Under the pieces are notes generated by a model that did not search any database, was not told the DNA's origin, and saw only the letters and a program-made list of their open reading frames with translations. A DNA stretch of 64,000 bases from Lachnospiraceae bacterium (GTDB taxonomy: Bacteria; Bacillota; Clostridia; Lachnospirales; Lachnospiraceae): contig JAKSRW010000009.1 of the NCBI GenBank assembly GCA_024403355.1, forward strand, positions 1-64,000. Reading direction: 5' to 3'. Numbering within the stretch: position 1 is the stretch's first letter; each line of letters opens with the position of its first letter. Shown in pieces: positions 55,195-63,969 of this stretch. Position numbers and translations under genes: made by a program.

Positions 55195-56352
55195 TTATTT
55201 CTTCAGCTCATCATAATATTTTATAATCTCATCAAGAATTTCCCTGCGGAATTCATTGTATTTCTCGGGCAGGAGATTTCCGCCGGCCTCAAAGCTCTTA
55301 TTATTTTCAAAGGTCAGACGAATATTATAGCTTGGAGCCCCGTAATCCGATGCTGATGAATCCTCCCAGTCTGATACATTATATTTATCAAGGATTGCAA
55401 CGAAGCGGTCGTAGGGAAGTTCAGAAGCGTCCTTCACATCACCGTAATCACTTATCTCAAAATCACGGTCAAGCAGCTCGCCCCAGGGATCACGGACCTG
55501 GATTGACCAACGCTTCCAGGCGCTGTTCAGTTCAATTTTAAAATACTGTCTGCAGGCAAAGGAGTCCTTAAATTCCACAAAAAGTCCGTCCATTACCGAC
55601 GCATGAAAATCCTTCTCAACGTATCGGGAATAATCTGCGGTACCATCTATCAGGTCAATTATGATTGAATAAACCTTTTCAAAATTCTTGGGCTGGCGAT
55701 TATATCCATGTGCATAAACCGATTTTCCGTCGGCCAGCCTGAACTTAAGTGTAAAGCCCCGGTCACCGTCAAGCACGCCGTCGCCCAATGATTTATGCTC
55801 ATCAAATCCGTCCCAATCAATTGCCCCGTATGCATACAGCGCATCACGGACCTTGTTCACCCGCTCCGCATCCGTAAGATGCACGCTGCTGCCGTGCTCG
55901 CAGTCCATAACATCGCTGACATATTTGTAAATGTCCCCACTGTCGGCTTCATCCTCAACGCCAAGCTCATAAGGCAGGTTCTCAGGAGCGGTCCATGTAG
56001 TTTTCAGATAATAGCCTCCGTTTCCGTCAGATTTTATCATATAGTAGGGCTCTCTGGCTGTTCCGGTACAATTAAGGCAAAGCTCCTCAAGTGCGGCAGT
56101 TTCCACAGTTATCTCAGGCATCTCCTCGTCCGCGTAATCACCCCTGTCGGGTCTCACCATCACGCCGCCATCGTCGATATCGGCCCTTATACCATCATCC
56201 GTTACGATGATTTCATCGACCGTATTGTTATGATTTACATTTGCAGAAGCATTATTGCTTTCGCCCTGCTCAGGCTTCTTTGTACAGCCAAAAAGCATTG
56301 AAAATAATCCCATAAGAACTATTACCTCCAAAATCATCCTTATTTTTCTCAT
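55195..56352 (-). CDS. Lipoprotein of unknown function
   Basis: The 385-residue product (start MRKIRMILEV; another ATG 12 bp upstream is possible) has a lipoprotein signal with lipobox MLFGC (Cys about 22), a linker, and a folded C-terminal part (about 85-385) without motifs I recognise. It has repeated FEVKD/..YVEKDF patterns of mixed alpha/beta character. It stands alone beside the Rpn remnant. Confidence 0.6.
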   Translation of the reverse strand: MRKIRMILEVIVLMGLFSMLFGCTKKPEQGESNNASANVNHNNTVDEIIVTDDGIRADIDDGGVMVRPDRGDYADEEMPEITVETAALEELCLNCTGTAREPYYMIKSDGNGGYYLKTTWTAPENLPYELGVEDEADSGDIYKYVSDVMDCEHGSSVHLTDAERVNKVRDALYAYGAIDWDGFDEHKSLGDGVLDGDRGFTLKFRLADGKSVYAHGYNRQPKNFEKVYSIIIDLIDGTADYSRYVEKDFHASVMDGLFVEFKDSFACRQYFKIELNSAWKRWSIQVRDPWGELLDRDFEISDYGDVKDASELPYDRFVAILDKYNVSDWEDSSASDYGAPSYNIRLTFENNKSFEAGGNLLPEKYNEFRREILDEIIKYYDELKK

Positions 56353-56582
56353 ATTAATAACCATGCCCTTCTGCCCACACCGCAATTATTTTGTAACACA
56401 CCGTATTTACGGCAGTTTTTTCATACTACGCAGGCATTCTACCCTGTCGGCTGATGCCGGCAAACAATTCTTTCATTATCCACAAACACATTATAAGTCA
56501 TTCCACTTCGCCTACAATATCCAAAAGGCTTATATTTTAGCCATTTTCCAACTTTATCCATTACGACAGCAATAAAGTCATC

Positions 56583-56610
56583 TTGATTTTCTGCTGATTA
56601 ATGGTAAAAT
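56583..56610 (+). promoter_or_regulatory. Promoter of the GH2 gene
   Basis: TTGATT (56583-56588), 16 nt, TAAAAT (56605-56610), leaving a ~115-nt leader whose 3' end is UTR cassette copy 4. The stretch 56386-56582 upstream shows nothing else I can support. Confidence 0.5.
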
Positions 56611-56680
56611 ATTGCTATGCATATATCAAAAATCAACATTATGCTTTTATCAGATAATAAACAGAGCCTGAAAATGACGA

Positions 56681-56725
56681 GTTTGAAATAAATTTTCAAA
56701 CTGAGCAACTCATTACATTAGGAGG
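56681..56725 (+). repeat. Dispersed 5'-UTR cassette, copy 4 (short form, GH2)
   Basis: GTTTGAAAT/ATTTTCAAAC hairpin, then GAGCAACTCATT and ACATTAGGAGG, 4 nt before the GH2 ATG. It lacks the middle GGTGC hairpin and one TTGCATT unit of the longer copies. It is the only copy on the plus strand. Confidence 0.75.
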
Positions 56726-56729
56726 GAAA

Positions 56730-59700
56730 ATGAGAGAATTTTTATTTTGTGACAAATGGGATTTTGCAAAAACCGCTTTAAACTGCGAGTGTCCCGAACG
56801 CGCTGCCTTCAAAAGAGTAGCCATTCCCCATGACTGGATGATTTATGATACAAATAATCTTTACGAGAACAGCATCGGCTGGTACAGGCGCGAAATTTCA
56901 CTTGCGAAGCTGAAAAGCTGTTACGGCTATACGCCCGGAGAACGCGCCGTTATTAACTTCGACGGCGTGTATATGGACAGCAGTATCTTTTTTAACGGTC
57001 AGAAGATTTTCGAGTGGAAATACGGTTACTCGGCCTTCAGTGTGGATATCACAGACTACCTTCAGGAAGAAAACGAGCTGCTGGTGAAGGTCGTATATGA
57101 GTCGCCCAACAGCCGCTGGTATTCGGGCGCCGGTATTTACCGCGATGTTAATATCCGCTTCCTTCCGGCTGCACATATCGCAGAAAACGGCATTTATTTT
57201 CACACTTCCAAAAATGAAGATGCCTTTGATGTGAATGTATCTGTCCGCTGCATGGGTGCCCTTCAGACAGGTGACAGCGTGCAGATTATAGTTTCCGCGG
57301 ACGATAATAGCACTTGTTCTGCCTGCCCGGCCCCCTCTTCCGACAGCTGCTCATGCCCCTCAGTCGATAACGGTGCTTGCTCTGCCTGCTCAGGTCCCGC
57401 TTCCGACAGCTGCTCATGCCCCTCAGTCGATAACGGTGCTTGCTCTGCCTGCGCGGGTCCCGCTTCAGGCTGCTCCTGTGCTTCGGCTGCGCCTGATTAT
57501 TTTAATATTTATATAGACCGCAAGGAACTGACTGTTGACCCTTCAGCCACCGGCTCCGCCATTTCAACCGACTTTAGCTTCTCCGTAAGCAATCCGATTC
57601 TCTGGGAGCTCGAAAATCCCGGCCTTTATACCCTTACGGCTGAACTGCTGCGAGATGGCAAAGTTATCGACAGCTACTCGGAAAAAGTAGGCTTCAGGGA
57701 GCTTAGCTTCACCACAGACAAGGGGCTTTTCCTCAACGGCCGCCATATCAAGCTTCACGGCGTATGCGAGCACCACGATTTCGGCTGCCTGGGCTCTGCC
57801 TTCAATATGGATGCCCTCAGACGAAAGTTCAAAAAGCTTAAGGAAATGGGTGTAAATTCCATCCGAACCTCCCACAATATGCCTGACAGGCACCTCATGC
57901 AGCTGGCCGACGAGGAGGGCATGCTCATTCTTTCCGAAGGCTTTGATATGTGGGAAATGAAGAAAACTGACTTCGACTATGCCCGCTTTTTCCCCGAATG
58001 GTACGAGCGTGATGTCGAAAGCTGGATTATGCGTGACCGCAATCACCCCAGTCTTCTGATGTGGTCGATAGGAAACGAAATTCAGGACACACACGCCTCC
58101 GAGCGCGGCATGCAGGTTATGCTCGCCCTTCGCGATGCGGTGAGAAAATATGATTATCTGGGCAATGCGCCCATTTCCCTCGGCTCCAACTATATGCCCT
58201 GGGAAAATACCCAGAAATGCGCCGATATTTTGAAATTTGCCGGCTACAACTACGCAGAAGGCTACTATGCGCCTCACCACGAAGCACATCCCGACTGGGT
58301 TATCTACGGCAGTGAAACCGCATCCAATGTTTACAGCCGTGATGTCTACCATTTCCCGCTCTCAAATACCGTCCTTTGTGACGAGGACGAGCAATGCTCT
58401 TCACTTGGCAATGCACAGACCAGCTGGGGCGCTCTAAGCGTAGAAAAATGTATTTCCGATGACCGTGACTGCGAATTTTCGCTCGGCCACTATATCTGGA
58501 CCGGCTTCGATTATATTGGCGAGCCTACCCCCTATCAGACCAAAAATTCCTACTTCGGCCAGATAGATACCGCAGGCTTTGCAAAATCTCCCTTCTATAT
58601 TTACCGTTCGGAATGGAAGGGTACGGACAGCGAAGCGCAGGTTCATATCTTCCCCTACTGGAACTTCAGCAGGGGCCAGCTTATTGACCTTCGCGTCACA
58701 AGCAATATGCCCGAGGTGGAGCTTATTGTAAACGAAAAAAGTCTTGGTAAAAAGCCATTGAATCATTCACACGGCACAGAATTTGTCGCAAGCTGGCAGC
58801 TTCCCTACGAGCCCGGCGAGGTTAAAGCAATCGCATATAACGAAAATGGCGAACCGGTTGCCGAAAGCAGCCGTCATTCCTTTGGCGACTCTGCAAAAAT
58901 CATTGCAAAAGCTGATAAGAGCGCTGTCACAGCTGACGGACGAAGTTTATGCTTCATTGAAATAAGCACTGTGGACGCCGACGGATATCCCGTAGATAAT
59001 GCGATGGATGAGATTATGGCGACCGTCAGCGGGCCTGCCATCATCGCCGGCATGGATAACGGAGACAGCACTGACTACGATTCGTATAAATCAAATGTCA
59101 GAAAGCTCTTCAACGGCAGGCTTCTTCTGGTGCTTCAGGCAGGCTTCGAATGCGGCAGGGCCGAGCTTCTGCTCGAGGGTTCGGGACTTGAACCGGCTAA
59201 GCTTTCTGTTGACATAATATCTGCAGACGCTCCCGGTGCCGCATTGAAGCAGAACACTAATGCCTGTGACGACTGCGCCTTCACTATTCCTATCGGCATC
59301 GAGGACCCCATCGCCCTGGACAAAGACTTTACGGATAATAAAAAGCGCTCCCTCTCGGGAAGCATTCACCTGCGTCAGATTGAGATTTCGAGCAGCAACG
59401 GAACCGTTCTTAGCAAGGCTAATCCGGAAACACTTGTCAGTCTGATTCCTTACCCTACAAATACAGACTGCAGAGACTTCGAGCTGCTGGCCGTAAATGA
59501 TAGCGGCGTCCCCGTAAAATATGTCAGCATCAGCCCGGCAGATGACTCAAAGCTTCGCTGGAACGTCCGTGCGCAGGGCGACGGTGCCTTCAAAATCCGT
59601 GCAATAGGCCGCAATAAGGCCGGCCGTGTAAGCATTATTTCAGAGCTTGAATTCAAAACCGAGGGGCTTGGCACGCTCTGCCTCAGCCCTTATGAATTTG

Positions 59701-60170
59701 TATACGGCGCTCTCTACAATGAAGCCATCGGCATTATCGGAAACGGTAACGAAAAGGGCCTCGCCGGCGACCGTGAAGCCTTGAGCGGCGTGGTATTCAA
59801 GAGCCTTGACTTCGGTCCCGACGGCTCAGATACCATCACACTGCCCGTCTTTACGCTTGATGGCAAAGCCTACGATATTTATATATTTGACGGAAAGCCC
59901 TCTGCAGCTACCATTAACAGGATCTTCAAAAGCGAAAGTCTCAACATACCAAAAGATGCTTTCACAGATATTGACTCCGCTAAGTCCCTCCCGACCGGGA
60001 ACATCCCCGAGGAAGACAGCCTGCTCCTCCACGCAATCTACCAAAAGCCCTCCATCTGGAACGTCTACCAGGAGGAAAGCTATAAGCTGAACAGAAAGCT
60101 TAGCGGAATCAGGGATTTATGCTTCATTTTTAAGGATAAGTTCCATGTAAAGGGCTTTGTATTTGAATAA
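56730..60170 (+). CDS. GH2 family glycoside hydrolase (beta-galactosidase-like) with Cys-rich insert
   Basis: The 1146-residue product starts with a GH2 sugar-binding domain (IPHDWMI, SIGWYRREI, FDGVYMDSSIFFNG), then the immunoglobulin-like domain, and a TIM barrel with HEHHDFG-like GVCEHHDFGCLGS, IRTSHNMPD, SIGNEIQDTH (acid/base Glu) and YGSETASN (nucleophile Glu). A C-terminal beta-rich region follows. Residues about 196-250 (57310-57490) are an inserted Cys/Ser-rich repeat of 21 residues. No signal peptide, so a cytoplasmic enzyme; the natural substrate is unknown. Confidence 0.88.
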   Translation: MREFLFCDKWDFAKTALNCECPERAAFKRVAIPHDWMIYDTNNLYENSIGWYRREISLAKLKSCYGYTPGERAVINFDGVYMDSSIFFNGQKIFEWKYGYSAFSVDITDYLQEENELLVKVVYESPNSRWYSGAGIYRDVNIRFLPAAHIAENGIYFHTSKNEDAFDVNVSVRCMGALQTGDSVQIIVSADDNSTCSACPAPSSDSCSCPSVDNGACSACSGPASDSCSCPSVDNGACSACAGPASGCSCASAAPDYFNIYIDRKELTVDPSATGSAISTDFSFSVSNPILWELENPGLYTLTAELLRDGKVIDSYSEKVGFRELSFTTDKGLFLNGRHIKLHGVCEHHDFGCLGSAFNMDALRRKFKKLKEMGVNSIRTSHNMPDRHLMQLADEEGMLILSEGFDMWEMKKTDFDYARFFPEWYERDVESWIMRDRNHPSLLMWSIGNEIQDTHASERGMQVMLALRDAVRKYDYLGNAPISLGSNYMPWENTQKCADILKFAGYNYAEGYYAPHHEAHPDWVIYGSETASNVYSRDVYHFPLSNTVLCDEDEQCSSLGNAQTSWGALSVEKCISDDRDCEFSLGHYIWTGFDYIGEPTPYQTKNSYFGQIDTAGFAKSPFYIYRSEWKGTDSEAQVHIFPYWNFSRGQLIDLRVTSNMPEVELIVNEKSLGKKPLNHSHGTEFVASWQLPYEPGEVKAIAYNENGEPVAESSRHSFGDSAKIIAKADKSAVTADGRSLCFIEISTVDADGYPVDNAMDEIMATVSGPAIIAGMDNGDSTDYDSYKSNVRKLFNGRLLLVLQAGFECGRAELLLEGSGLEPAKLSVDIISADAPGAALKQNTNACDDCAFTIPIGIEDPIALDKDFTDNKKRSLSGSIHLRQIEISSSNGTVLSKANPETLVSLIPYPTNTDCRDFELLAVNDSGVPVKYVSISPADDSKLRWNVRAQGDGAFKIRAIGRNKAGRVSIISELEFKTEGLGTLCLSPYEFVYGALYNEAIGIIGNGNEKGLAGDREALSGVVFKSLDFGPDGSDTITLPVFTLDGKAYDIYIFDGKPSAATINRIFKSESLNIPKDAFTDIDSAKSLPTGNIPEEDSLLLHAIYQKPSIWNVYQEESYKLNRKLSGIRDLCFIFKDKFHVKGFVFE
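57310..57490 (+). repeat. 63-bp tandem repeats coding a Cys/Ser-rich segment in GH2
   Basis: Two full and one partial copy of a 63-bp unit coding for 21 residues (C-x-G/A-P-x-S-D-S-C-S-C-P-S-V-D-N-G-A-C-S-A). The two middle copies are nearly identical at DNA level, showing recent duplication. The segment interrupts the immunoglobulin-like GH2 domain. Confidence 0.85.
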
Positions 60171-60203
60171 ATACAAAATTGTTTTCCTAATAACGATCAC
60201 ATC

Positions 60204-60254
60204 AAAAAACCAGTCATACTATGGTCTGTTTACCATAATACGACTGGTTTTATT
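60204..60254. terminator. Bidirectional terminator between GH2 and MATE genes
   Basis: AAAACCAGTC (60205-60214) pairs with GACTGGTTTT (60242-60251) with an inner TATGGT/ACCATA stem. Runs of A and T flank it on both sides, so it serves both convergent genes. Confidence 0.85.
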
Positions 60255-60290
60255 TATTATATATATTATATGCTTGGAATTCCTTTGACT

Positions 60291-61655
60291 TTACAGTTCC
60301 TTCTTTACCAGTGACTTGCCGCGCCAGCTCTGTCTCTTCCATCTCATCATGGTTACAATTCCGCGCAGGAACTCATCCGAAGCGGTTCCCATAAATACGC
60401 CGACTACCCCCAGATTGAGTAAAACGCCCGCTGTATAGCCGACAGTTGCACCGATACCCCACATCATAATAATTCCGACAATCAGAGGGAATACATAGTC
60501 TCCGGCGGCCTTTAAGCTGCTGACAAATGTCATGTTCAGGCAACGGCCCACCTCAATCAGAATATCAACCAGCATTACCCAGAAGCCGAGCTGAATTACT
60601 TCCTGATTCTCGGTAAATAATTGAAGCGTCAGAGGGCTCAGCAGCCAGTTGATTGTTGCCAGTCCGACCGTAATCGGCAGTGACAGCTTAAGAGTAGAAA
60701 ATACTCGCTTATATGCCGCATCCTCCTTGCCGGCGCCTACCAGATGGCCTGTAATAATCTGTGTAGCCATTGCGCAGGCATTTGAGAATACCATCGAGAA
60801 TGAAATCAGTGACTGACAGAAGGTTTTCGCATAAACCGCATTCTCACCCATTGAATTTATAAATGAGAGCAGCACAATCTGGTACAAATTGTAGGACATA
60901 TTTTCTCCCGCGGAAGGAAGACCTACCTTAATCATCTGCCAGAGCAGCTTGCCGGGGAAGGGTTTTATATATTTCAAGCCCAATCGGCCTATCTTTTTCC
61001 TGTAGAAGAATACAAGTGATACAACAAGCGCAACCAGACGGGCCAGGTCGGTAGATATCGCAACACCGCCTACGCCATATTCAAGAGCCTTGAGCGGTCC
61101 GTAAAGGAAGAGATAATTACCAACGATATTAATCAGGTTAATAACTATGGAAATGTACATTCCGATTCTGGCGAAGCCGTTGCAGCGAAGAATCTGAAGC
61201 ATTACGTTATAGCATGCAAGCATAAACATACCGCCGCCGACAATGTTTACATAGGTTGCAAACTCGGCACGCATTACCTCAGGCACGTTGATAAGCTCCA
61301 TAATCGGGCCCTTCAGCATTACAAAGATACCGCTGAACAAAATACCGAAAATAAAGTTTACACCCAAAGCCAGCGTGTAAATCGTATTCATCTTCTTGGT
61401 TTCCTGTGCGCCGAGATGCTGCGCCACAACAACCGAAGTCGCATTTGCGATAATATTAAACATCAGGATAAGGAAAAACATTACCTGATTTGCATTTCCT
61501 ACTGCGCCCGCACCGGTACTCGAATATCGGCCAAGCATCATGGTATCGACACTGTTTACAAGAATATTCAACAAAAGTTCACCAAACATAGGACCCGCCA
61601 GCATCATCAGCGGAGTCTTTTCATCTATATGTTTAACTGCAGCAGATTTGCTCAT
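60291..61655 (-). CDS. MATE family efflux transporter
   Basis: The 454-residue product has about 12 membrane helices, with DTMMLGRYSSTGAGAVGNANQ near residue 36 and GAGKEDAAYK after the middle, the characteristic MATE pattern. It likely exports cationic compounds or drugs using a cation gradient; the substrate is not known. ATG 61655 has a CTCC-type ribosome site upstream. It is separated from the plus-strand XRE gene by a 650-bp region with a MITE-like repeat. Confidence 0.92.
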   Translation of the reverse strand: MSKSAAVKHIDEKTPLMMLAGPMFGELLLNILVNSVDTMMLGRYSSTGAGAVGNANQVMFFLILMFNIIANATSVVVAQHLGAQETKKMNTIYTLALGVNFIFGILFSGIFVMLKGPIMELINVPEVMRAEFATYVNIVGGGMFMLACYNVMLQILRCNGFARIGMYISIVINLINIVGNYLFLYGPLKALEYGVGGVAISTDLARLVALVVSLVFFYRKKIGRLGLKYIKPFPGKLLWQMIKVGLPSAGENMSYNLYQIVLLSFINSMGENAVYAKTFCQSLISFSMVFSNACAMATQIITGHLVGAGKEDAAYKRVFSTLKLSLPITVGLATINWLLSPLTLQLFTENQEVIQLGFWVMLVDILIEVGRCLNMTFVSSLKAAGDYVFPLIVGIIMMWGIGATVGYTAGVLLNLGVVGVFMGTASDEFLRGIVTMMRWKRQSWRGKSLVKKEL

Positions 61656-61723
61656 CTCTATCCTCCTATCTTTTCTTCCGTTTTGTAATTTTAATCAAAC
61701 TATATTTTCTGTAAATGTACTAT

Positions 61724-61920
61724 ATTGTTACTATTCACAGCTAATAACCGTACAATATCATACGCAAGCCAAAGGCTTGTAGGATGATATTTGCGGTTAT
61801 TTAGCTATGGAGGCTGTTCTAAAGCACATGAAATAGGGCCCGCTCGCCTGCGAGCGAGATGAGATGCGTAGCATCGTGCCCTATGAATGTGACTTAGAAC
61901 AGACTGTGAATAGTAACAAT
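61724..61920. mobile_element. MITE-like element with 17-bp terminal inverted repeats
   Basis: ATTGTTACTATTCACAG (61724-61740) and its exact complement CTGTGAATAGTAACAAT (61904-61920) bound an element with no coding capacity. Inside, 61738-61806 forms a long hairpin (AGCTAATAACCG..CGGTTATTTAGCT), and 61814-61903 folds as a cloverleaf: outer stem TGTTCTAA/TTAGAACA, then GGGC/GCCC, with two inner hairpins. No target-site duplication is clear. Confidence 0.7.
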
Positions 61921-62036
61921 ACTGGCGGCTCTCCTAAAGCACATGAAATAGGGCCCGCTCGCCTGCGAGCGAAATGAGATGCGCAGCATCGTGCCCTATG
62001 AATGTGACTTAGAACAGACTGTGAATAGTAACAACA
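61808..62036. repeat. 115-bp tandem duplication of the cloverleaf unit
   Basis: Unit 61808-61922 is repeated at 61923-62036 with a few differences, mostly in loops or near the unit start. Each unit ends with the 16-bp terminal inverted-repeat sequence of the MITE-like element. Each contains GCTCGCCTGCGAGC and GATGCG-AGCATC hairpins inside a GGGC/GCCC stem. Confidence 0.85.
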
Positions 62037-62074
62037 AAGAAAAAAACCACCGCGAGCGGTGGTCCTTTTCTTTA
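62036..62074 (+). terminator. Terminator at the end of the repeat region
   Basis: ACCACCG (62046-62052) pairs with CGGTGGT (62057-62063) and AAAGAAAA/TTTTCTTT extend it. It lies between two divergent genes, where no protein gene needs it. It may end a transcript crossing the repeats. Confidence 0.6.
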
Positions 62075-62189
62075 CCAGGTATTTTATTACGAAACGTTGG
62101 ATAATTCACAAAATCAACTTATGCGTTTAGTCTACACCTCTTCCAAAATAACTGCAATCTACTATGGATTTTTTTGCTCTATTATTGTA

Positions 62190-62305
62190 TGATATAGCTG
62201 TAGAGTTGCAAAAAATCGACTCTACTCACAGTAGAAACCCCGTAAAACAGGGGCTTTGCAGCTTTTGACAAAGGAGGTTTTTGCCAAAATCGGCAACGCT
62301 AGCGT
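62190..62305 (+). promoter_or_regulatory. Structured leader and hairpin-spaced ribosome site of the XRE gene
   Basis: GTAGAGT/ACTCTAC hairpin, CTACT/AGTAG, and CCCC/GGGG (GTAAAACA loop) lie in a row, enclosed by AGCTG/CAGCT. AAGGAGG (62271-62277) is 28 nt from the ATG (62306). TTGCC/GGCAA (62281-62296) lies between and could bring the two together. TAG just before the ATG excludes an earlier start in frame. Confidence 0.5.
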
Positions 62306-62908
62306 ATGGAAAATATAAAACAGATTATTGCGGAAAATATATCAAAGCTGCGTCAGCGAAACGGAATTACGCAGCTCGAGCTGGCCGAAAAACTGAATTA
62401 TTCAGATAAGGCTGTCTCAAAATGGGAGCGTGGTGAATCAATTCCCGACATAACAGTACTCTATGAAATCAGTAAAATTTTTAAGGTGTCTCTGGATTAT
62501 CTTGTAAGCGAACATGACGAGGGCGAAGAGCTGCCGCTGGTAGACGGCGAGAAAAACAAAATCAAAAAGCGCGGCCTTATTACCGGTATGAGCATTATGC
62601 TGGTATGGCTTCTGGCTACTTTTTCTTACATCCTGATAAAATTAGCCACCGATGTGACCTGGGGCTGGACTGCATTTATCTACGCCCTTCCGGTAACCGC
62701 TCTTGTATGGCTCATTCTTAACAGCGTCTGGTTTGCACAGAAGCGTAATTATCACATTATTTCATGCCTGATGTGGACCCTGCTTCTGGCCATCTGGCTG
62801 ACATTTTTCATTAACGGCTACAACTTCTGGCTGTTATTTACGCTAGGTGTCCCGGGCCAGATTATCATTCTGATGTGGTCCAATATAAGCGACCGTAAGA
62901 AAAAATAA
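62306..62908 (+). CDS. XRE family regulator with membrane helices
   Basis: The 200-residue product has an N-terminal HTH (LRQRNGITQLELAEKLNYSDKAVSKWERG, about 15-43), then about four membrane helices (about 93-195) rich in Trp/Leu. Membrane-tethered XRE regulators are frequent in Firmicutes and often sense envelope or lipid state; ligand unknown. Only the ATG at 62306 is possible because of an in-frame TAG just upstream. Structured leader described separately. Confidence 0.85.
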   Translation: MENIKQIIAENISKLRQRNGITQLELAEKLNYSDKAVSKWERGESIPDITVLYEISKIFKVSLDYLVSEHDEGEELPLVDGEKNKIKKRGLITGMSIMLVWLLATFSYILIKLATDVTWGWTAFIYALPVTALVWLILNSVWFAQKRNYHIISCLMWTLLLAIWLTFFINGYNFWLLFTLGVPGQIIILMWSNISDRKKK

Positions 62909-62955
62909 ATCATTATGGTGGATAAATCCACAGTTCATTAAAGGAAAGGCCAGAT

Positions 62956-63969
62956 ATGAAAATCAAATGTGAGTTTTGCGGAAGCTTCATAAACGATACA
63001 GACGAAATTTGTCCTAATTGCAGTGCTGCAAACGAGCATCTGGTCAGAGCAGGAAGCGACATTCCCAAAAGTCTGGAAGAACTCAGCAGATTCTGCAGTG
63101 AGAAAAAGCTTCCCCTTGAAAAAATGCGCTTTTTTATCGGAAATGACTGTAAGGAAGCCAAAGCCTTCGGTATTTTCAAGGACAATGACGGTAATTTTGT
63201 AGTATATAAAAACAAAAGCGACGGCTCCCGAATGATTCGCTACCGCGGCAGGGATGAAGCCTACGCAGTAAACGAAATCTATCAGAAGCTTCGTAACGAG
63301 CTCGTGGACCGCAAGGAAAGCGGCAAGCTTTTAGCAAATACTACGGCGCCTAATAATATCAAAGCCTCCCGCCAAACAGCAGTTTCAAAGTCCCAGAGAG
63401 CCTCAAGACCCGTTAACAGGTCAGCAAAGCGCTCCCGGGATGATAGCTTTAGCAAAAGCGATATCAAGTCGCTTATAATATCGATATCAGTCTTCATAAT
63501 AGTCGCCGTCATTTTTGTAAGCTGCGCCAGCTGCATATCCCGTATTCCCGATACCGGCTTTTACAAATACAACGGTTCGGATTATTACAGCGACGGCTCC
63601 AACTGGTACAAATACGACAGTGACAGCAATTCATGGCCGGTAGATAAAAATTATCCTTCTGAACTAAATGATAATTACGGAAGCTATTATTACTCTGATA
63701 CCTTTGACAGTCGCCAAAGCGGATATTCCGATTCCTACAATAGCTCGGACATTCCCGGCTTTTGGAACAGCTCAGATGACTCATGGGACAATTCAGGTTC
63801 CTGGGACAGTTCAGATGATTCATGGAGCAGCTCAGACGATTCGTGGAGCAGTTCGAGTTCCTGGGACAGCTCAGATGATTCATGGGACAGCAGCTGGGAT
63901 GACAACGACTGGGATTTCGATTTCTCAGACTGGGACTTCGGCGATACCGACTGGGATTCGGACTGGTAA
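62956..63969 (+). CDS. Zinc-ribbon membrane protein with Asp/Ser/Trp-rich repeat tail
   Basis: The 337-residue product begins MKIKCEFCGSFI and DEICPNCSA, a zinc ribbon. A globular part follows (about 35-115), then a lysine/serine-rich linker, one membrane helix (about 172-192) and an extracytoplasmic tail. The tail starts with YxxDGSNWYKY-like repeats and ends in tandem SSDDSW-type units (about 265-337), strongly acidic. The gene lies 47 bp after the XRE gene and may be coexpressed. The family is not known to me beyond the zinc ribbon. The tail probably lies in the cell wall or medium. Confidence 0.7.
   Translation: MKIKCEFCGSFINDTDEICPNCSAANEHLVRAGSDIPKSLEELSRFCSEKKLPLEKMRFFIGNDCKEAKAFGIFKDNDGNFVVYKNKSDGSRMIRYRGRDEAYAVNEIYQKLRNELVDRKESGKLLANTTAPNNIKASRQTAVSKSQRASRPVNRSAKRSRDDSFSKSDIKSLIISISVFIIVAVIFVSCASCISRIPDTGFYKYNGSDYYSDGSNWYKYDSDSNSWPVDKNYPSELNDNYGSYYYSDTFDSRQSGYSDSYNSSDIPGFWNSSDDSWDNSGSWDSSDDSWSSSDDSWSSSSSWDSSDDSWDSSWDDNDWDFDFSDWDFGDTDWDSDW

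Noticed and set aside
57564..58352. 262-codon minus-strand open frame inside GH2
   Set aside because: Plus-strand GH2 has all catalytic motifs; the antisense frame has no ribosome site or domain.
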